Positions 57,880-64,000 of a stretch of 64,000 nt of DNA are shown piece by piece (the first letter of the stretch is position 1; the number at the start of each line of letters is the position of its first letter). The position numbers were made by a program, and so were the translations under genes. The notes under the pieces were generated by a model. That model had not been told where the DNA came from and searched no databases. It saw nothing but the letters and a program-made list of their open reading frames with translations. The stretch is from Euglena gracilis (taxonomy: Eukaryota > Euglenida > Euglenophyceae > Euglenales): the NCBI GenBank assembly GCA_039621445.1, contig CP154955.1, positions 43,237,540 to 43,301,539 on the forward strand, given 5' to 3'.

Positions 57880-58975
57880 TACACTTCTCTGGGTGATTCT
57901 ATAAAAAATTGGGGTGGCCCCCTCAAGCCACAACAGACCAAGTGGCTGATGCTTTGATCCAATTATTCAAATTTTCTAAGGCCCAGGCCCGTACTGCATA
58001 CAGTGCTATGCTTTGATTCCTGGGTTTGGTGGGCTGAGATTCCACACTTTGTTCACCTCATATAAGAAGCTTCGGAATCAAAATTTGGAGAAGCATGGGG
58101 CTTTTTGGCATCCTCTCCCAGTCCTCCTGGAGCTGGCAAAAGCGCCCATGCCCACTGATATTTGTACATTACGTACACAGCTTATTTTTTGCTCACGAAT
58201 CCTTTGTTTATACAGATCCCACGACTTAGCACAAGTCAAACGAACCACCAGTGTGGTGGGTAGGGCACCCTACATCAAAATTAAACGTAAAGGGCAAAAG
58301 GGCAAAAGTGCAAAATGGAAAAGTGGAAAAGGGTTGTGTCCATACATACCCCAGTGTCCACAAATAAGCCTCTTTCATTTAATGATGTATTATGTGGCTG
58401 CCACACGTTCACTCGTCGGACCTGGGACCTCTTTAAATGTAATTAAAACCCCCCTTCAGGGCCATAAGTGCAGATACAATTGCTTCTATCACAATTTTTT
58501 TTTGGCCAAACATTGGGTACCCCCCAGGTGTGGGTGGCACACTCCACCAGAGGAGCAGGTGTTGGTTTACTCAAAAAATTGGGCCTTTCTGCCCAAGAAG
58601 TTTGTGAAATTGGTCAGTGGAGGGGGGGGTGGAGGCTTTTACAGCCCATTACCAACGACTTGGTGCCTAAGGTACCTTAGAAAATGCCCTGGCCCCAAAA
58701 TTTTAGTGCAGAATAAGGCCTCACAAGGGCAAAGTGCGGAGCCCGAGGTGTCTCGTACTCCCTCGAGAAAAACCGACAAAGGAGGAAGGGACACCGAGGG
58801 CGAAGCACAAAGACCTTGTGAGCCCGACCCTCCCACCTTTAAAAGAAAATTGGTGTTCAAAAGCCCTCTGAAAATGGGGGCCAGGGGGGGGCCCAGGGGC
58901 AAGAAGTCACGTCGCCAAGTCGGAGCAGCATCGTCAGCCAACTCCGGCGAGGCGGCACTAAGCGGGACCTCCTAA
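57880..58975 (+). pseudogene. DIRS-E tyrosine recombinase, copy 2
   Basis: A second recombinase starts in the middle of the N-terminal domain (WGGPLKPQQTKWLML) right after the C-terminal tail of copy 1. The frame 58,013-58,975 has GFGGLRFHTLFTSYKKLRNQ, RILCLYRSHDLAQVKR (first Arg) and PYIKIKRKGQK. The HSTRGAGVGLLKKLGLSAQE and GQWRGG segments (His, Arg, Trp) are in another frame at 58,530-58,640. A short duplicated KGQKGKSAKWKSGK insertion is also present. Confidence 0.82.
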
Positions 58976-59535
58976 CCCAGCGGAACGAACACATCCAAAC
59001 AACACCGCCGGCGAGCAAGGCATGGCCTCACAAGGTCTTTGTGCTTCGCCCTCGGTGCCCCTTCCTCCCTTGCCGGTTTTCATCGAGCGAGACCGAGTGT
59101 CCCTTCCTCCCTTGGCGGCTTGCCTCAAGAGAGTACGAGTTCCTGTTTTCCGGGTGTCGACGAGAAAGTTAAGAGTCAGCCAACTCCGGCGAGAAAAGGC
59201 ACCAAGCAGGGACTCCTAACCCAGCGCACCAAAACAATCTACACAGCACCGCCGGCGGCCAAGGCATGGCCTCACAAGGGCAAAGAGCCCGATGTTTCCG
59301 ATGGCGAAGCAAAAAGACCTTGCGAGGCCCTGCCTTGTTGCTCGCACTCCCTCGAGGCAGACCGAAAAGGGAGGAAGGGACACCGAGGGCGAAGCACAAA
59401 GACCTTGTGAGGCCATGCCTTGCTCGCCGGCGGTGTTGCGGACTCCGAGCCAAACGCAGCACACAATCCAAACAACACCGCCAGCGAGCAAGGCATGGCC
59501 TCACAAGGGCAAAGTGCGGAGCCCGAGGTGTCCCT
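58935..59535. repeat. Cluster of DIRS terminal-repeat copies
   Basis: At least four terminal-repeat segments lie in 600 bp: 58,935-59,034 (direct), 59,178-59,282 (direct), 59,398-59,445 (inverted) and 59,463-59,512 (direct). They are separated by pieces of the recombinase tail / internal complementary region (ACACCGAGGGCGAAGCACAA and inverse). This looks like products of repeated recombination or partial insertions at DIRS ends. Confidence 0.75.
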
Positions 59536-59559
59536 CAGTGTCCCTTCCTCACTGGTCGG

Positions 59560-60061
59560 TAGACCAGTGACCGACCAGTGAGGTCGGTGAGACGGGTGGA
59601 CAGGGTGGTGAAATGATTTTTCTTACATCCTCCTCGCACTCCTTTGGCATCCAACAGTTTGGGCAGGATTGCCAAAGTCTGCTAACACAGTTGGGGTCCC
59701 TATGCGGCACTCTGGGCGGGGCGGGCTTTCGGGGGGCAACTTCGGACATTCTTTTCGGGGCCCCAACAAAAATGGGCATGGCAGAGAAAAAAAAAGAGCA
59801 AATAGAGCAGAAAGGAGAGCATCAAACAAACATTCAGCGCTCCATCATGGGTCCGCTTTTAAGCATACAACGCAACTGTGTGGAGCAAATGGCAAAGGTG
59901 AGATACAGCAGATCCGTCAGAAGCAACAGAGATGGAAATTGTCTGGAAAAATACAGTGGTTCGGCTTGAAAGCAATCACGGTACGATTGCGCCTGACAAA
60001 TAAACATAAATACATAAAAGAAAATGAAATGAAATAAAAATTCATAAAAATACATAAAAAA
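59560..60061. other. Stretch without recognised gene
   Basis: It begins with GACCAGTGACCGACCAGTGAGG short repeats and ends in an A/T-rich CATAAATACATAAAA run. A 100-codon frame (59,613-59,969) shows no domain. Nothing else is supported. Confidence 0.5.
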
Positions 60062-60663
60062 TGGGGATGCCCACCCCGCAGTGCTGGCAGAGGCACTGCG
60101 TGGGCACTGCATGGGCACAGGGGTTTTTTTTAAGGCCGGGGGGGGGAGGGGGGGAGGGGGTCGGCACCCACCCACCCACCCCCTGGGGTTGCCCCCCCCG
60201 GGGGGAGGGGGGGGGGTCCCGGGGGACCCACCCACTTTTGCCCGAAACTAGCCAAAAATGCTGAAAATAGCACCCTTTTCAAAATTTTCGGCGTCTTCGG
60301 CGCCAAAAAAGATATACCCACCAGCCCCTACCCCACCCCCCCGGGGGGGGGAGGGGGTCCAAGACTGAAAAACCCTGCATGGGCACTGCGCGGCACTGCG
60401 TGGCACCGCATGGCACTGCGAGCCGTCAAACCACTTGTTTTTGCATCATTGGCTTTTCCAGACCATCAAGGGCAATTCTGGCCGTTTTGGGCAACTTTTT
60501 GCCTTTTTGGTGCAATTTGACCACTTCTGGCTAGAAATGTCGAACAATGACCCAAAAATGTCTGCATAGCGCTACATCATTGAAGGTGCTTGCACGCGGG
60601 TTAAACGGCCCGCAGTGCCACGTGGTGCCACGCAGTGCCGGCACTGCGAGGTGGGCATCCCCA
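60062..60663. mobile_element. 0.6-kb TIR element with GCACTGC repeats
   Basis: The left end TGGGGATGCCCACCCCGCAG and right end CTGCGAGGTGGGCATCCCCA are near-perfect inverses. Inside are many GGCACTGC/GCAGTGCC copies (60,080-60,120; 60,378-60,425; 60,608-60,648), two C/G-tract blocks and a TTCGGCGTCTTCGGCGCC hairpin. A/T-rich CATAAAA flanks could be target sequence. It is non-coding, hence non-autonomous. Confidence 0.7.
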
Positions 60664-61099
60664 ATACACAAAAAAAGATAAAAAGAACAACAAAAAATCC
60701 ACAGACAGCAAAAGGGTCCGAAATGAAGTCAATACAACTAAGTTTTATGTGCCTATGAGTGCCGGGGGGGGGGGTGAAATCACATACAAATTGCCCCCGA
60801 AGAACTGATACAACTGAAGATGAAAGTGTCAGCCAAAAATCATGCATTGGGACGTGCAAAAACAACATTGCTGAATGCCCATTTACTGAGCTGCGAAAAT
60901 CAAAAAAGTTTACATTTCTCCCATCGTTGTCAGATTGGACTCTACAGGGTAGTCAGCGAAGAGTCGTCCAACTAGGGTTGAAAACATGGTAGCTGGTTCC
61001 CTGCACCAATTCCTGTTATCACATGAAGCCTAATCCTCTAAATAACGTAAATCCGAACCCTAACCCTAACCCTAATCCTCTTCTTCTATAAAACGTAAA
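60664..61099. other. Repeat-derived spacer with telomere-like motif
   Basis: 60,943-60,990 resembles the left arm of the 7.8-kb foldback unit (GACTCTACAGGGTA, GTCCAACTAGGGTTGAAAAC). CCCTAACCCTAACCCTAAT at 61,058-61,076 parallels the AGGGTTAGGGTTA next to that foldback. It is not a chromosome end: unique-type sequence continues on both sides. No gene. Confidence 0.6.
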
Positions 61100-61460
61100 T
61101 CCTAACCCCCCCAAATAATACCCCCCGGGGTATATATTACTTTATATATTATTATTTTTTCGCCCGAAGTCCAGCCTGAGGGGGGGTATTATTTGGGGGG
61201 GGGGTAATAGCACCCCAAAATTTTCGAAGTCCAGCAGGAGCCAAAATAGCGCCAAAACCCCCCCTTTGGGGTCATTTTTTGTACTTTTTTTTATGAAAAT
61301 TACCATTTTTCGGAGGTCAGATGATCCAGAAAAATCGATTTTTTTTCCGGAATTTGTTGTCAGAGATTGTGATTTTTACCTGCATTTTCAGGTCAAAATC
61401 CGGGCATTTGGGCCCGCGGGGAGTATTAACCCGGTTGCCGAAGTCGGACCCCGAGGGGGG
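61100..61460 (+). repeat. Dispersed repeat, partner of the window start
   Basis: It matches 1-300 in inverted orientation (AATACCCCCCGGGGTATATA palindrome, TTTTCGCCCGAAGTCC, CCCCTTTGGGGTCATTTTTTG, GGAGGTCAGATGATCCAG). A second TATTATTTGGGGGGG block and GAAGTCGGACC phrase follow at 61,436-61,480. Confidence 0.6.
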
Positions 61461-62480
61461 GTATTATTTGGGGGGGAAGGTTTAACCTTAACCCTATTCC
61501 TCTGAATAATGTTATGTGAAAGCAGCACCGGGAGGGAAAAGAAGGGAGGCAAATGGGTCAGTTGGTCAAAAGATGAGCAAAAAAGTGCGAGGGAAAAGAT
61601 AGAAACGGCTGGCTCAGTCTCTCTCACCCTCTCTTCTGAAGTTGTTCTGTGAGAAAATTGCTGGAACCACAGGGTGTTGGCGGCATCGCGGGGGGGGGGG
61701 GCTTCAACAAAAAATTGTGCTGATGGCGATCCATTATGAGTGCGAATTCTCCCCCCAACTTTCCTCCCAGCCCCAGCTCCCAGCTCAGGCGTTCCCAATG
61801 ATGGCACCCCAAGGCGCCGTGGCAACCCTCCGAAGGGGACCCCCCAGGCGGCTCTCATATCCGGGCTGGCCCCCGCCAAGTGCCAACCCGGCCGTCCCAA
61901 ACCCACTGCCCCAGCTGGCGGGGCACACTACAAAACGGGAGGGTAAGTGGTGGAGGGGAGGCAGGAGGCACTGCCAGGCGCAGGGCCAAGGCCATTCCCA
62001 AAGAACAACAACACATAATACGTAATACACATATGTGTATTACATGTATGACATGTAATGCCACAGGCCCAAGCTTCCACGTGAGATACGCTTTCTGGCA
62101 TGTGCACCCCAGGAAGCTGCACAAGACCAGGCGGAGATCCCACTGCGGCAAGAGACTGTGTACCTTATGGCACACAGTCCGAGGAAGACAATTGTCTGGG
62201 CAGAGGTTTTCTTACAGAAATTCCCCTGGGGGGGGGGCAGCTGGAGGTTGGAAACAGGTTTTGGGGGGAAAAGATGCTAAGGGACCCACGCCAGAAAAAA
62301 ATCTGGACCCAACACCAAGCAAAAAAAAAACCCCAAATCCAGCTGGGTCGATAGTTTTCACCTGAAATTTTGCAGTAAAATCCTCAAAGAACCATTCTTT
62401 GACCTCAGTGAGGAGACTGAAAAAAAATGCGGAAAAAAAGCGCTACTCAGTCACCAAGCGATGCTTTGCAACGCCGTTGC
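61461..62480. other. No gene recognised; contains a 22-bp palindrome
   Basis: 62,022-62,043 is a perfect palindrome with centre ACACATATGTGT. Open frames on both strands (for example 61,642-62,025 and 61,880-62,365, the latter with a basic HPRKLHKTRRRSHCGKR stretch) show no domain and span C/G tracts. They cannot be supported as genes. Confidence 0.4.
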
Positions 62481-63374
62481 GTAATACCCTTCATTTGGAA
62501 AAGCCTGGGCAGGCGGCGGGGGGCACAACGCGACCGGCAGCAGGCAAGGCGCCCAAGGGGCCGCCCCCGCCGCCGCCCCCAGCTCTACTGCAGCCAGGAG
62601 GGGATGTCGCTCTTCGGGGCCGCCGCCGCCGGGGCTACCGCGGAGGGTTGGCCGCTCACACCCGGGGGGGGGGGGGCCTAAATCCATCCGGGGAAAAAAA
62701 CCACACCTGAAACCCATTCCCATTTTCGGCGTTTCGGCAAAGTTGGGGGGTTCAGGCGAAATGTTTTTCAGGGACCTCAGGAAAAAAACCTTTAAAACCC
62801 CAATCCATTTTTTAGCCATTTTTTAAAAAAAAAGTTTCGGCCCAAACAATACCCTGGGACACTGTGCAAGGCTGGGGGGGGGGGTGGCTCGGCCTGGGGG
62901 GGGGGGGGCTGAATGAAAAAGAGCCTGCAATTTTAAGCTGAAGACAAGTTTGTTAGAGGGACCTGACATTATCTTGTGTTCATCTAACCGCGTTCATACC
63001 AAGCCCTACAAGCCCATGCATCTGGGGAAGAATTTTTTTCCCGATCCAAGGTCGCTGAAGGGGGAGGTACCACCCCCTCCTTCAACGACAAGTTTGTCTC
63101 CGACTGGGAAGGAATGCGGTCAATAAAACAGCCAATGTTCATCTCCGCCCAATGGAGGAGGTCGTTAGACGAGGGGGTGGATCACAAACCAGCAAAAAAT
63201 TGGCCACATGTGGGGGGTATGTATTATTTTTGGCATATGGCCATTTCTTTGGCTGCTTTGGCCATTCCTTAACACTTTTGGCCATTTTTTGGCCAAAATT
63301 TAAAAACCTTCGGCCGTTTGTCAAAATCTCGCACACTTGTGTCAATTTTAGCCATTTTGGGTACCCCCTCCCTG
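62481..63374. other. GC-rich island and C/G-tract DNA, no gene recognised
   Basis: 62,500-62,660 is strongly GC-rich (GCCGCCGCCGGGG, CCGCCGCCGCCCCC) with open frames in several phases. Its composition resembles the host exons elsewhere in the window, so it might be an exon, but no family is recognisable. The rest is low-complexity. Confidence 0.3.
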
Positions 63375-63690
63375 TCTAAGAACTGGAAAAAATGGTAAGA
63401 ACTGGGGGGGTGCTTAATTCGCCAGAGTTTGGGGATTTTTCCAGGGGGAATTTTTTAACTGCAAAAAAAAAATCTGGCGCTTTGCGCCGAAAAGGAAAAA
63501 TTGCCCTGATTTTAGACGTCACCTGTTGAACTTGCGAGCATTTGGATGCAAAAATCAACAATATCTCACCAAATCAGGCTTCGAAGTTTAGAAAATTTCG
63601 AAAATTTCGAGAAATTCCTGTTAAAAATGCACACAAATCAATCTCCCCGAGAAGATGACCTTTAAGAAGATGGCTAAGGACCGGAGGGGG
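63375..63690 (-). repeat. Inverted copy of the CTTGTCTAAGCAC repeat family
   Basis: On the minus strand it parallels 5,185-5,460: CTTCTCGGGGAGATTGATTT, GCATTTTTAACAGGAATTTC, TTGGTGAGATATTGTTGATT, GCGCAAAGCGCCAGATTTTT, GTTAAAAAATTCCCCC, GTTCTTACCATTTTTTCC. It is the longest match to the intronic TIR element outside it. The outermost TIR is diverged (CCTGTCTAAGAAC in place of CTTGTCTAAGCAC). Confidence 0.65.
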
Positions 63691-64000
63691 GTGCTGGACA
63701 AGGTTGGTTTGACGGGGGGGGGATTTGCAAACATTTTTTGGGAGGTCCACCCCTTTGCTTGCTTTCTTCTGAAGCCTTTGCGACACGATGTGGAGGTTTT
63801 TGAGGTTATAACACCCAGCATGGGTGTTTGGGAACCTTCCATCAGCTGCCTCATCAATATGGGATGTTGTGGAAAGCCTGTTTTCACTCTTCTCTTGCCT
63901 TGCCTGTTGTCAAGGCTTCAAAAATTAAAATAAATCTTGGTCCATTTTGCGCAATTGCAGTCGGAATACAATTTCATCACATTCATTTGCCAGCTCCAAA

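Larger units (their letters stand above)
54549..59034 (+). mobile_element. DIRS-E: rearranged DIRS with RNase H deletion and two recombinases
   Basis: Left terminal repeat 54,549-54,648, Gag 54,658-55,977, RT to about 56,830, then direct fusion to the recombinase start, a second recombinase copy, and right terminal repeat 58,935-59,034. The outer inverted repeat that copies part of 58,745-58,820 follows at 59,027-59,095, as in DIRS-A. All frames are broken. Confidence 0.85.

Noticed and set aside
61642-62365. Host gene in 61.6-62.4 kb
   Set aside because: Frames cross C/G tracts and palindromes, and no domain or splice-consistent exon chain was found.

Overview
This is a nuclear segment of a eukaryote, most likely a microbial one (protist or alga). 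The evidence is two host genes split by GT-AG introns, no bacterial gene order, telomere-like TTAGGG repeats inside dispersed repeats, and a block of nested retrotransposons more than 40 kb long. The species cannot be named from sequence alone. RAP-domain genes and the style of the chromovirus pol would fit an alveolate or another algal lineage, but that is a weak inference.

Layout. (1) 1-6.5 kb: non-coding DNA rich in C-tract/G-tract junctions, then a multi-exon plus-strand gene for a RAP-domain (RNA-binding, organelle-type) protein, exons recognised between 2,762 and 6,482. (2) 6.5-11.3 kb: miniature inverted-repeat and foldback elements, two 43-bp palindrome arrays and a 23-bp-TIR element. 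(3) 11,378-17,157: a plus-strand gene for the small (sigma) subunit of an AP-4-type adaptor complex. Its four recognised exons lie in introns packed with repeats, one of which holds a non-LTR reverse transcriptase fragment. (4) 17.8-59.5 kb: the retrotransposon block. (5) 59.5-64 kb: C/G-tract DNA again, with more TIR and dispersed repeats; no gene recognised.

Retrotransposon block. DIRS-A (about 17.79-22.32 kb, minus) is a nearly intact DIRS1-type element: inverted terminal repeats, a 71-bp internal complementary repeat, Gag-RT, RNase H plus methylase-like domain, and tyrosine recombinase. DIRS-B (22.35-49.08 kb, minus) is a single old DIRS copy of about 4.6 kb cut by three independent insertions: a chromodomain Ty3/gypsy element (gypsy-1, 23,855-30,836, TSD TAATGC), a 1.78-kb non-autonomous repeat-filled element (30,987-32,765, TSD GGTC) and a second, larger chromovirus (gypsy-2, 34,365-47,706, TSD TAGGTA). 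Next come DIRS-C (plus) fused head-to-head to DIRS-D (minus), then DIRS-E (plus), which has lost RNase H and carries two recombinase copies. The block ends in a cluster of extra terminal repeats. A 0.57-kb spacer plus the following DIRS 5' half is duplicated (49.16-51.46 and 53.98-56.2 kb).

Function. The elements use three replication routes: tyrosine-recombinase retrotransposons, tRNA-primed LTR elements with integrase-chromodomain proteins, and a target-primed non-LTR element. Most copies are broken; DIRS-A is closest to active. The host genes are linked to none of this except by position. All comparisons were made by eye.
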